The notes beneath the pieces are model-generated. The model had not been told where the DNA came from. It saw only the letters and a list, made by a program, of their open reading frames with translations, and did no database searches. A stretch of 52,301 nucleotides of DNA from Colwellia sp. E2M01 (GTDB lineage: Bacteria; Pseudomonadota; Gammaproteobacteria; Enterobacterales; Alteromonadaceae). The DNA lies in the NCBI RefSeq assembly GCF_018860585.1, contig NZ_JAHKPR010000016.1, positions 1 through 52,301 on the forward strand, in the 5' to 3' direction. How positions within the stretch are numbered: the first letter of the stretch is position 1; every line of letters begins with the position of its first letter. This document shows, piece after piece, positions 30,215-38,649 of this stretch. Both the position numbers and the translations under genes were made by a program.

Positions 30215-31561
30215 ATGCGTATTGTTGTTATTGGTGGTGGTGCAGGCGGTCTTGAGTTAGCCAGTAAATTAGGTAAAAAAACAAATGCTAAAAATTTACG
30301 CGATCAAGTTCAGGTAACCTTAATTGATCAAAATGATACCCATTTATGGAAACCTTTATTACACGAAGTAGCTACAGGCGCGCTTGATTCAGGTGTAGAT
30401 GCGGTAAGTTATCGTGCCCAAGCACATAACTGTGGTTTTGATTTTCAACTAGGTAAAGTCATTAATATTAATCGTGATGAACAAAAAATAGAACTAGCGC
30501 CACTTATCAACAGTGATAAAGAGGTGGTACTTAAAACTCGCTACGTGCAATATGATTACGTTGTTTTTGCCTTAGGCAGTATTACTAATGACTTTAACGT
30601 TGAAGGGATCAGTGAAAATTGTATTTTCTTAGATAAACCCTCACAAGCAATGCGTTTTCACAAAGAATTATTAGAGTCACTATTAACACTTGATGAAACC
30701 TTAAAAACAGAGCCTGATGCATCTCTTACTATTTCTATAGTCGGTGCTGGAGCAACAGGTGTAGAGTTAAGTGCTGAGCTATTTCATGCCGTAGAAGTAT
30801 TAAAGGTTTATGGATTAAGTCGTTTAACTGACTCACATTTAAAAGTTAATTTGATTGAAGCTGGTCCTAGAATTTTACCTGCGCTTCCTGACAGAATTAG
30901 CGCTAATGCCAGTTTTGAGTTATCAGCGCTTGGTGTGCAAGTAATGACAAATACTCGTGTGGTTAAAGGGCAAGCTGATGGCTTTGTTAAAGATGATGGC
31001 GTATTAATAGCCAGTGACATGATGGTATGGGCTGCAGGGGTTAAAGCTCCCGACTTCATGCAAAATATTGGCGGTTTAGAAACCAATAGAGTCAACCAAT
31101 TATTAGTCAAACCAACACTACAAACCTTAACCGATGATCATGTTTTTGCTATTGGCGATTGCGCTAGCTTACCATTAGATCCTAATGGTGTTACTCCAGC
31201 AGATGGCCGTCAACGCATGGTACCACCAACGGCACAAGCAGCCCACCAAATGGCAAGTTTAGCTTATAAAAATTTAACTTCTATCATATTAAGCCACTCA
31301 CCAGAGAGTGAGCCACTAAAGTCTTTCAAATATAAAGATTACGGTTCTCTTGTTAGCTTAAGTCATTACTCAACTGTAGGCAGTTTAATGGGTGGCTTAA
31401 CAAAAGGCTCTATGATGATAGAGGGGAGACTTGCGCGAGTAATGTATGTCAGTTTGTATCGCATGCATCAATTAGCTCTTTTTGGCTTTTTCAAAATGAT
31501 TTTAATTACAATATCTGGCCATATTAATAAGGTTATTCGACCTCGTTTAAAGTTACATTAA
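30215..31561 (+). CDS. ndh: Type II NADH:quinone oxidoreductase
   Basis: Single-subunit, non-proton-pumping NADH dehydrogenase on the inner face of the cytoplasmic membrane. The N-terminal FAD-binding Rossmann motif is IVVIGGGAGGLELA; the second, NAD-binding motif is ISIVGAGATGVELSAE (about residue 175); VFAIGDCA is the C-terminal FAD contact. A hydrophobic amphipathic C-terminus (YRMHQLALFGFFKMILITISGHI) fits membrane attachment. 448 residues, close to E. coli Ndh (434). GGAG lies before the start. It is divergent from pyrG. Confidence 0.93.
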   Translation: MRIVVIGGGAGGLELASKLGKKTNAKNLRDQVQVTLIDQNDTHLWKPLLHEVATGALDSGVDAVSYRAQAHNCGFDFQLGKVININRDEQKIELAPLINSDKEVVLKTRYVQYDYVVFALGSITNDFNVEGISENCIFLDKPSQAMRFHKELLESLLTLDETLKTEPDASLTISIVGAGATGVELSAELFHAVEVLKVYGLSRLTDSHLKVNLIEAGPRILPALPDRISANASFELSALGVQVMTNTRVVKGQADGFVKDDGVLIASDMMVWAAGVKAPDFMQNIGGLETNRVNQLLVKPTLQTLTDDHVFAIGDCASLPLDPNGVTPADGRQRMVPPTAQAAHQMASLAYKNLTSIILSHSPESEPLKSFKYKDYGSLVSLSHYSTVGSLMGGLTKGSMMIEGRLARVMYVSLYRMHQLALFGFFKMILITISGHINKVIRPRLKLH

Positions 31562-31708
31562 ACTGAACGCTTGTAATAACCTTTTACTAAAACTGCTCAC
31601 TAATAAAAAGGCTGGTTGCTGTGTTATTAGCATCGGGTCAAACATAATTTTTAACTACTTTTCAATTGATTTTTAATACTTATTACCCGAATACAGAGGT
31701 TGAATAAC

Positions 31709-32305
31709 ATGACTTTAGAAAAATTAAACAATACCTTAGCGGCTATTGACAACATCAACAACCAAGATCCTAATACCATTAACGTAAACGGTGAGAACCA
31801 ACCAAAAGAATTAGTGTATGGTCAACAAATGACTGATTGCTTAACGCAATATTGGCCTGACGCAAACGAGTTATTACAAATCGCCGTTCGCGCCCAACAC
31901 ATTAAACGTTGGCAGTTAAAACGTAGTGAATTTGCAGAAGGTAAAGCCGGTTATTACCAATGGCGCATTGCCCAAGGTAAATTTCATGCTGAATTAACTG
32001 CAAGTATTATGCTTGAGCAAGGTTATAGTACTGAAGAATCGGAAAAGTGTGCGTCGATTTTACGAAAAGAAAACTTAAAATCAAACCCTGATACACAAAC
32101 ACTAGAAGATGTTGCTTGTTTAGTATTTTTAATGCATTACTTTAATGACTTTGCCGCGCAGTATACTGAGCAAGATAACGAAGCAAAAATTATCAGAATT
32201 GTACAATTAACTTGGGGAAAAATGTCAGAACGTGGCCATGAAATAGCTTTAAGTTTAACCCTACCTGATCATTTAGCGGCATTAGTGGGTAAAGCTCTGG
32301 CGTAA
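31709..32305 (+). CDS. DUF4202 family protein
   Basis: A conserved protein of unknown function, 198 residues. The family pattern is visible: IDNINNQDPN near the N-terminus, PKELVYGQQMT, AQHIKRWQLKRSEFAEGKAGYYQWR, FHAELTA and LEDVACLVFL. The many conserved His/Arg/Glu residues suggest an all-helical, possibly metal-binding domain, but this is inference. I start at ATG 31709, with AGAGG nine bases upstream, in preference to the in-frame TTG at 31700. It follows ndh on the same strand after 147 bases and may be transcribed with it. Confidence 0.82.
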   Translation: MTLEKLNNTLAAIDNINNQDPNTINVNGENQPKELVYGQQMTDCLTQYWPDANELLQIAVRAQHIKRWQLKRSEFAEGKAGYYQWRIAQGKFHAELTASIMLEQGYSTEESEKCASILRKENLKSNPDTQTLEDVACLVFLMHYFNDFAAQYTEQDNEAKIIRIVQLTWGKMSERGHEIALSLTLPDHLAALVGKALA

Positions 32306-32377
32306 AGACAGTTAAAAGTTAACCTAATTAATTGCACGATTAATAGCACCAATGAAGACCTCTTTTTATAAAGGGAT

Positions 32378-32543
32378 AGCGCGAACAAGTTCCCGCCTAC
32401 AAAAAAACCTCTTACCCTAGATGGGAACTTGTTCGTACTTAAAGTTGTTCACTCTTATAAACGGAATTTAACTTGAAGGATACAACTTATTAGACAGGCA
32501 TTCTATGTTCACACTACTACGTAGGCGGGAACTTGTTCGCGCT
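32378..32543. repeat. MITE-like element with 23-bp perfect terminal inverted repeats
   Basis: The arms at 32378-32400 and 32521-32543 are exact reverse complements (AGCGCGAACAAG... and ...CTTGTTCGCGCT). A partial third copy of the right arm, GGGAACTTGTTCG, lies inside at 32423-32435. The 166-bp element has no coding capacity and sits between two convergent genes. I cannot see a clear target-site duplication. Confidence 0.7.
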
Positions 32544-32580
32544 TTGTAACCAAGTTATTTGCTTAGCGGTTATTTAACGG

Positions 32581-32934
32581 CTATTTACTTAACGGTAAGC
32601 GAGCAACAAAAATAAAAGGCCCTGCAATTAACACAATAACTAATATTGTTAGCAGAGCATTTTTCAATAAGTAAGCTGACCAACACACAGATAACACCAT
32701 AGTTAATAGCGCAATACGTTTTGATTTAAGCGAAATACTGCGTGTTTCTTGCCAGTCTTTAATCAGTGGGCCAAAGGTTTTATTCGCTAACAACTTTTGC
32801 TGTAATTCAGGGGATGATTTAGCAAAACAGGCTGCCGCGACAAGTAAAAAAGGAACCGTAGGTAAAATAGGTAGTACCGCACCTAGCAGCGCTAAGCCAA
32901 CAAAAAATAATCCTATTATTTTGAGTAATAACAT
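32581..32934 (-). CDS. YbaN-like inner-membrane protein (DUF454)
   Basis: A small membrane protein of 117 residues with a hydrophobic N-terminal helix, a short polar middle part (FAKSSPELQQKLLANKTFGPLIKDWQETRSISLKSK) typical of the DUF454/YbaN family, and two closely spaced helices at the C-terminus. The motif LLGAVLPILPTVPFLL is also family-typical. Function is unknown. It ends 17 bases downstream of the methyltransferase gene on the same strand and is probably in one operon with it and mazG. Confidence 0.85.
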   Translation of the reverse strand: MLLLKIIGLFFVGLALLGAVLPILPTVPFLLVAAACFAKSSPELQQKLLANKTFGPLIKDWQETRSISLKSKRIALLTMVLSVCWSAYLLKNALLTILVIVLIAGPFIFVARLPLSK

Positions 32935-32951
32935 CTAAGCTCCTACCCTTT

Positions 32952-33551
32952 TTAAATCTCTTGTTTCCACTTGTTAAATATTGAGGTGTTGTTAGTGTCT
33001 CTACTTTTACGAATCAGATCGTTATCCGCACTAGTTGAGTTTTCTTGTGCGATCACCTTTTTAGCAAGTCTATCGTAAAGCAATACATTAACTGTTGCCG
33101 CTAAATTCATACAACCTATGGTTGGCACGTACACAACGTCATCAGCAATATCAATAACATCTTGCTTTATTGAGCTATCTTCTGGGCCGAATATATAAAC
33201 AGCTTCATCTGGATGAATAAAGTGCGGTAACGGTGTTGCACCTTCAACTAAATCAACACAAATAATTTTAGTGGATGGCGGAAGGTTGTCTAACGATTCT
33301 TTAAGGTTTAGAAAACTGTCTACTTGCACTAACGGAATTTTGGCTGACATATTAAAAGTGTCAGTTTGTAAAATATTCTTGTGATATTGAGCCGCTTTAG
33401 CGAAGCGATTACCATTATAAATAATTTGATCGGCTTGGTAACATCCTACTGCACGCATAACAGCGCCAACATTGGTTGGCGTTTTAGGATTAGTTAACGC
33501 TATGGTTACGTTTGCTAATTTTTCTGATTCAACTGGTTTTAATGTGTTCAT
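32952..33551 (-). CDS. SpoU/TrmH-family RNA methyltransferase
   Basis: S-adenosylmethionine-dependent 2'-O-methyltransferase of tRNA or rRNA, SPOUT fold, 199 residues. Three family motifs are visible: NPKTPTNVGAVMRA (motif 1), YIFGPEDSSI (motif 2) and CMNLAATVNVLLYDRL (motif 3, part of the trefoil knot). The substrate nucleotide cannot be assigned; it is not a close match to the E. coli TrmH, TrmL or RlmB sequences I know. It lies between mazG and the DUF454 gene. Confidence 0.85.
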   Translation of the reverse strand: MNTLKPVESEKLANVTIALTNPKTPTNVGAVMRAVGCYQADQIIYNGNRFAKAAQYHKNILQTDTFNMSAKIPLVQVDSFLNLKESLDNLPPSTKIICVDLVEGATPLPHFIHPDEAVYIFGPEDSSIKQDVIDIADDVVYVPTIGCMNLAATVNVLLYDRLAKKVIAQENSTSADNDLIRKSRDTNNTSIFNKWKQEI

Positions 33552-33621
33552 AACGGTTGCAGCGTTTTACGCCTTATTTTCCTAAGATTACTTTTATACA
33601 ATTTAACTATAGTTTCGCTTG

Positions 33622-34434
33622 TTAGCTTTGTTTTTCTTGAATTTTAACTTGCTGCCAATAGTTTTCTAACTCGCTTAGATCATGTTCGGTAAAGCTTTTA
33701 CCTGACTCATTGACTTGTGCTTCCACACCATGAAAACGTTTAGTGAATTTTTGGTTCGCTTGTCGAAGCAGCTTTTCAGGATCTTCTTTGGCGTGACGGC
33801 ATAAGTTAACCACGGCAAACATTAAATCACCAAGCTCTTCACCTAGTGCTTTTTTATTAAGTGTATCCGCATCTAATTCGTCTTTAACTTCTTGTACTTC
33901 TTCTTCAATTTTTGCAAATACATCATGCTTATTGTCCCAGTCAAAACCGACATGAGAACAACGTTTTTGAATTTTGGCGGCTTGTGATAACGCCGGCAAG
34001 TTTTTCGGAATATCCGCTAAAATACTTAAATTTTCAATATTGGTTCTTTGCTTCCTTTCTTGAGCTTTTTCATTTTCCCAATTAGCTTTTATTTCAGCGT
34101 CTGTTATTAAACTCGCATCACCAAAAACATGTGGATGACGACGAATAAGCTTTTCACAAATAGCAGCAATAACACTGTCAAAGTCAAACAGCTTTTGTTC
34201 TTGCCCTAATTGACTGTAAAAAATCACTTGAAATAATAAGTCACCTAGCTCTTTTTCAAGTTCAGCAAAGTCGCCTTGCTCAATAGCATCAACGACTTCA
34301 TAAGCTTCTTCAATGGTGTGACTAGTGATAGTAGTGAAATCTTGTTTTAGATCCCACGGACAACCTGTTCCAGGATCACGCAATTGCGCCATGATCCAAC
34401 GCAATTTTTCTACAGATGCTTGTTCATTTAACAT
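33622..34434 (-). CDS. mazG: Nucleoside triphosphate pyrophosphohydrolase
   Basis: Hydrolyses nucleoside triphosphates to monophosphate and pyrophosphate; in E. coli it also lowers (p)ppGpp levels. 270 residues with the two MazG domains. The first carries the metal-binding E-x-x-E / E-x-x-D pattern (TIEEAYEVVDAIEQGD and ELEKELGDLLFQVIFYSQ); the second (about 165-250) repeats it (EEEVQEVKDELD and LGEELGDLMFAVVNL). It lies 74 bases downstream of relA, the arrangement also found in E. coli, linking synthesis and removal of alarmone. Confidence 0.95.
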   Translation of the reverse strand: MLNEQASVEKLRWIMAQLRDPGTGCPWDLKQDFTTITSHTIEEAYEVVDAIEQGDFAELEKELGDLLFQVIFYSQLGQEQKLFDFDSVIAAICEKLIRRHPHVFGDASLITDAEIKANWENEKAQERKQRTNIENLSILADIPKNLPALSQAAKIQKRCSHVGFDWDNKHDVFAKIEEEVQEVKDELDADTLNKKALGEELGDLMFAVVNLCRHAKEDPEKLLRQANQKFTKRFHGVEAQVNESGKSFTEHDLSELENYWQQVKIQEKQS

Positions 34435-34508
34435 GGTAATTAATTCTTATTTATTAATGCTTTTAAAAGGTACTTCACGTGTAATTAAAGTATGAGTTGA
34501 AAGCTAGC

Positions 34509-36788
34509 TTACAAACGTCTAACTTTCATCACATCATCTAGCTGGCTTAGTTTATCTAAAACACGTTTTAATAACTCACTGCTTTCTACTTCTAATTTCA
34601 CATTCATAATAACAGTTTGTTTTACATGATCGGTATTACTTTCCATACCAACAATACTGACTCTTTCGTTAGATATGATAGTAGAAATATCACGTAATAA
34701 CCCTTGTCTGTCGCTACAAATAATTTGTGCTGAGGCTTCATAACTTTGCTTGTTATTGCCCCATTGCACTTCCACTAAGCGCTCAGGCTGCATGCTCAGT
34801 AAATTAGTTAATTGTTCGCAGTCTTGTCTGTGTACTGAAATTCCACGACCTTGGGTGATAAAGCCAGTAATACTATCACCAGGTACAGGTTGACAACATT
34901 TAGCCATATGGGTAAGTAAGTTGCCCACCCCAGATACGGTAATGCCATTATCATCTTGTGTTGTGTTTTTATGAGCAGAGCTTTGTTTAACTAAGCTTTG
35001 CGGGTCTATTTCTGGCTCAGGTTTAAACTTACTGTCTAATTGAGTAAAGTAAGTTACAACATGTTGCAGTCTTATATTATTGGTGCCAATACCCGCATAA
35101 AGATCATCAACCGTTTTCATATTAAAGTGCTTAGCGGCAGCTAATAGATCAAGATGTTCAATGTCGTATTTAGCTATTTCGTTTTCAAAAAACTCTTTAC
35201 CTTGAGCAATATATTTATCTCGATCAAGCAATTTAAAAAAGTGTTGTACTTTGGCGCGAGCGCGAGAAGAGTAAATATAACTCAAATTAGGGTTTAACCA
35301 ATCTCGGCTTGGGTTTGGCTTTTTACTGGTGAGTATTTCTACTTGGTCACCAGTATGTAACTTGTGCGTAAATGGGACAATTTTGCCAAACACTTTAGCG
35401 CCAATACAACAATGACCAACATTAGAGTGAATATAGTAAGCAAAGTCTAATGGTGTTGAGCCCATAGGTAAATCAATTACGTCACCACCAGGGGTGAATA
35501 CATAAATGCGGTCTTCAAATACTTGGCTGCGTAATTCATCAAGAATTTCACCGCTTTCAGCAACATCATCTTGCCATTGTAATATTTTCCGTAACCAGCC
35601 TATTTTATCGTCAAAGCTATTACTTTTACCTTGGGCATTACCTTCTTTGTAGCGCCAATGTGCCGCGACACCAAGCTCGGCATCATCATCCATTTGCTTA
35701 GTTCTAATTTGTACTTCTACCGATTTACCATTAGGGCCTAAAACAACGGTATGAATTGATTGATAACCATTAGATTTTGGGGTTGCTACATAGTCTGAAA
35801 ATTCTTTAGCAATATGTTGCCATTGAGTGTGCACAACACCTAAAGCAGAGTAACAATCTTGTACTCTTTCGACGACAACACGTACCGCTCGCACATCAAA
35901 AAGCTCTTCAAAATCAAGAGATTTTTGCTGCATTTTTTTCCAAATACTATAAATGTGCTTAGGACGACCATAAACTTCGCCATTAATACCTAACGCTTTT
36001 AGCTCGCTACCTAAGTGACCAACAAAGTTACGCATATAATCTTCACGTTCAAGGCGTGTTTCGTCTAACAGTTGAGCTATTTTTTTGTAAACTTGCGGGT
36101 GTAAATAACGAAATGAAATATCTTCTAATTCCCACTTTAATTGACCTATACCTAAGCGGTTGGCAAGTGGTGCATATATATTAGCGCTTTCTTTAGCGGC
36201 TAAAACGCGTGTTTCTTCATCGCTTTTTTTCTTTTCGCGTAAATCGCATAAACGCTCAGCAAGTTTAATAACCACAGCTCGCACATCATCAACCATTGCA
36301 AGTAACATACGACGCACATTATCGATATTTTGCGGTTCTTGATCGTTAGATTGATTACCTTCTTGGCGCAATGCTTTAATAGCCGCCATTTGCTCAACAC
36401 CTTTACAAAGTAAAAGTATGTCTTTAGAAAAATTTTCTTTAACAAATATTATTTTAATCAGTTTATGTTCAAGTAGCGGTGAGATAAAAGCCGCAACGAG
36501 TGAGTCTGCATCAAGATTTAAGGCACTTAATATTTCCACCATTTCCATGCTTTTTTTAAGTAGTAATGGAGACTCATCTGTATTGTTGCTTTCTTTAGCG
36601 TTATTTTCTTGATGATTATTTTCTTTTTGGCTACTTTCTTTTTGACTACCTTCACTTTGATAATAGTCTGATACTTGCAGCCATGCTGCAGATAATGCTT
36701 TGCCTTTAGCCTCGGTTAATGCCAAGTTACTTAGCCATTGTTCAAAGCTATGTACTGTTATTTTATGTGATTTACGCACAGAAACCAT
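34509..36788 (-). CDS. relA: GTP pyrophosphokinase, ribosome-dependent (RelA)
   Basis: Makes (p)ppGpp when uncharged tRNA binds the ribosome. Domains: degenerate HD hydrolase region (about 30-180; the His-Asp pair is absent, as in other RelA proteins, so no hydrolase activity is expected), synthetase (about 235-380; YGRPKHIYSIWKKM, VATPKSNGYQSIHTVV), TGS (about 410-475), helical domain, zinc-finger/CC domain (CCQPVPGDSITGFITQGRGI) and ACT domain at the C-terminus. I start at ATG 36788 (MVSVRKSH, like E. coli MVAVRSAH), giving 759 residues; the open frame continues 30 codons upstream to 36878 without family similarity. An Asn/Gln/Ser/Glu-rich stretch (QKESSQKENNHQENN) near residue 50 is an unusual low-complexity insert. 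Confidence 0.96.
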   Translation of the reverse strand: MVSVRKSHKITVHSFEQWLSNLALTEAKGKALSAAWLQVSDYYQSEGSQKESSQKENNHQENNAKESNNTDESPLLLKKSMEMVEILSALNLDADSLVAAFISPLLEHKLIKIIFVKENFSKDILLLCKGVEQMAAIKALRQEGNQSNDQEPQNIDNVRRMLLAMVDDVRAVVIKLAERLCDLREKKKSDEETRVLAAKESANIYAPLANRLGIGQLKWELEDISFRYLHPQVYKKIAQLLDETRLEREDYMRNFVGHLGSELKALGINGEVYGRPKHIYSIWKKMQQKSLDFEELFDVRAVRVVVERVQDCYSALGVVHTQWQHIAKEFSDYVATPKSNGYQSIHTVVLGPNGKSVEVQIRTKQMDDDAELGVAAHWRYKEGNAQGKSNSFDDKIGWLRKILQWQDDVAESGEILDELRSQVFEDRIYVFTPGGDVIDLPMGSTPLDFAYYIHSNVGHCCIGAKVFGKIVPFTHKLHTGDQVEILTSKKPNPSRDWLNPNLSYIYSSRARAKVQHFFKLLDRDKYIAQGKEFFENEIAKYDIEHLDLLAAAKHFNMKTVDDLYAGIGTNNIRLQHVVTYFTQLDSKFKPEPEIDPQSLVKQSSAHKNTTQDDNGITVSGVGNLLTHMAKCCQPVPGDSITGFITQGRGISVHRQDCEQLTNLLSMQPERLVEVQWGNNKQSYEASAQIICSDRQGLLRDISTIISNERVSIVGMESNTDHVKQTVIMNVKLEVESSELLKRVLDKLSQLDDVMKVRRL

Positions 36789-37023
36789 GGGATGGCCTTT
36801 ATCCTTAGAAAATTTGATAATACCAGTTTCATTAATTAAGTGATCTATTTTAGACGGAGATAAAATCATTAAATACAAGGCATTTATTTACATAACTAGT
36901 TGTTCTAATTATTAAATAAATAACGATATAGTTAGTGGTTTTAGCTCGTATAAATGATCACTTAGTTTGTGAGATTGGCATAATGTATATAATACCAATA
37001 ATACAACACTGGGTGTTTAAATA

Positions 37024-38406
37024 TTAGAGTGTAAACAATACCATAGTCTCAACATGCTTTGTTTGTGAAAACATATCCATCAGTGATATTTTTTTAATTT
37101 TGTAACCTTGGGCAACCAATATTGCGCTATCTCTTGCTAAAGTAGCAGGATCACAACTCACATATAAAACAGTAGGTATTTTTAACTTAGCTATTTGTTT
37201 TACTGCTTGTTCAGCGCCAGCTCTTGCAGGATCGAGTAATACTTTATCAAAAGCTTGTTCAGTTGCCCATGCAGTAGCGAGCCAATCGCCGTTTAAATCT
37301 GCTTGATGAAATTGGCAATGTGTTAAGCCATTTACTTGCGCATTATGAGTAGCTTTATCTACCATCACCTGTACGCCTTCAACACCCACAACAAGTTTAG
37401 CGTTTTTCGCTAACGCTAAACTAAAGTTACCTAACCCACAAAAAAGATCTAATACCTTATCGGTTTCATCCACACTTAACCAGTTTAACGCTTGATTTAT
37501 CATGGCATTATTTACTTGATGATTAATTTGAATAAAATCACTGCTAGCAAAATAAATTTTATTACCATCAGATAATGAATAAGACAGTTTCGACTCTGCA
37601 TTTTCTATAGGTGTTTGTTTATTACCGTCATCAATAATTACATGCCAAGCATATTGTTTAGCAAACTGCTGCCAAAGCTGATTATCGGGCTTATTCATCG
37701 CTTTTAGTTGTCTAACTACTAACACAACTTTACTAGCAAATTGCTCATTAGCTAGTTGATTAACATCAGCTTGAATGACTTCAATATGGCCAATTGCCGC
37801 TTTAACTGTCAATTGAGCTAATAACTTTTTCAATATTGGGAAAATAGTATTTAACGGTTCAACTAACACAGGGCAGGATTTAATAGCAGCTAACTGATTA
37901 GTTGATTTTTGTCTAAAACCTATTATTGCTTGACCATTTTTATCAAACTGTACACCAATACGTGCTTTACGACGATAATGCCATGGCTCACTTTTAATAG
38001 GCACTTGCCAAGGTAAATCGGCTTGTTCTATTTTTGCCGCTAAATTGTTAGCACTAAAGCTCCGAGAGAACAGCTCAGTGATTTTTTGTTGTTTAAACAC
38101 AAGTTGCTCTGAAAGAGCTAACATTTGTAAATCACAACCACCACAAAGGCCAAAATGCTGACACTCAGGAGTAACTCGATAATCACTTTTCTGGTTAATA
38201 GTGATGACTTTAGCGCGTGCATATTTACTTTTTTGTTCGATAATTTTTGCCGTTACCACTTCACCAGGTAAGGCACCAAAGATAAATAATGGTTTTTTAT
38301 TTAAACGCGCAATACCTACGCCATTGATATCGAGCTTTTCAATACGAGCAGTTAGGGGCGCATTTGATACTTTAGGTTTAGCGACTGCTTTAAAAAAATT
38401 TGCCAT
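37024..38406 (-). CDS. rlmD: 23S rRNA (uracil-1939-C5) methyltransferase
   Basis: Methylates U1939 of 23S rRNA. 460 residues. An N-terminal TRAM domain (about 17-75), four cysteines for a 4Fe-4S cluster (C in PECQHFGLCGGC and the later C in IKSCPVL), and a C-terminal SAM-binding domain (DLFCGLGNFSLALA) with catalytic Cys in YVSCDPATLARD. The gene is divergent from barA, the same pair as in E. coli (formerly rumA). Confidence 0.95.
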   Translation of the reverse strand: MANFFKAVAKPKVSNAPLTARIEKLDINGVGIARLNKKPLFIFGALPGEVVTAKIIEQKSKYARAKVITINQKSDYRVTPECQHFGLCGGCDLQMLALSEQLVFKQQKITELFSRSFSANNLAAKIEQADLPWQVPIKSEPWHYRRKARIGVQFDKNGQAIIGFRQKSTNQLAAIKSCPVLVEPLNTIFPILKKLLAQLTVKAAIGHIEVIQADVNQLANEQFASKVVLVVRQLKAMNKPDNQLWQQFAKQYAWHVIIDDGNKQTPIENAESKLSYSLSDGNKIYFASSDFIQINHQVNNAMINQALNWLSVDETDKVLDLFCGLGNFSLALAKNAKLVVGVEGVQVMVDKATHNAQVNGLTHCQFHQADLNGDWLATAWATEQAFDKVLLDPARAGAEQAVKQIAKLKIPTVLYVSCDPATLARDSAILVAQGYKIKKISLMDMFSQTKHVETMVLFTL

Positions 38407-38649
38407 TTCTGCCTTAAAACTTACAATGAATTTACGTTATTTAGTGTATATTTAGCTCTCTCATAGATAGAAAAATGGTAAATTTATCAATGTATATGAG
38501 CGTATTTATGTTAAGTTTGAATATTAATAAAATGGTTATTGAATGCATTAATTAACGCTTTAAGTAATAATCAAATATATTGTGAATAATTAACGAATAA
38601 CTAAAGCCTGTATTTTACCCTAAATTCATCATAAAAGTTCAACAAAAAC

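Noticed and set aside
34509..36788. RelA as a bifunctional Rsh/SpoT enzyme
   Set aside because: The N-terminal region lacks the His-Asp pair of the hydrolase, and the gene stands before mazG, the usual relA position.
36988..37005. Third ATACCAA repeat end between relA and rlmD
   Set aside because: Only the first eight bases fit, and no inverted partner was found within the intergenic gap.
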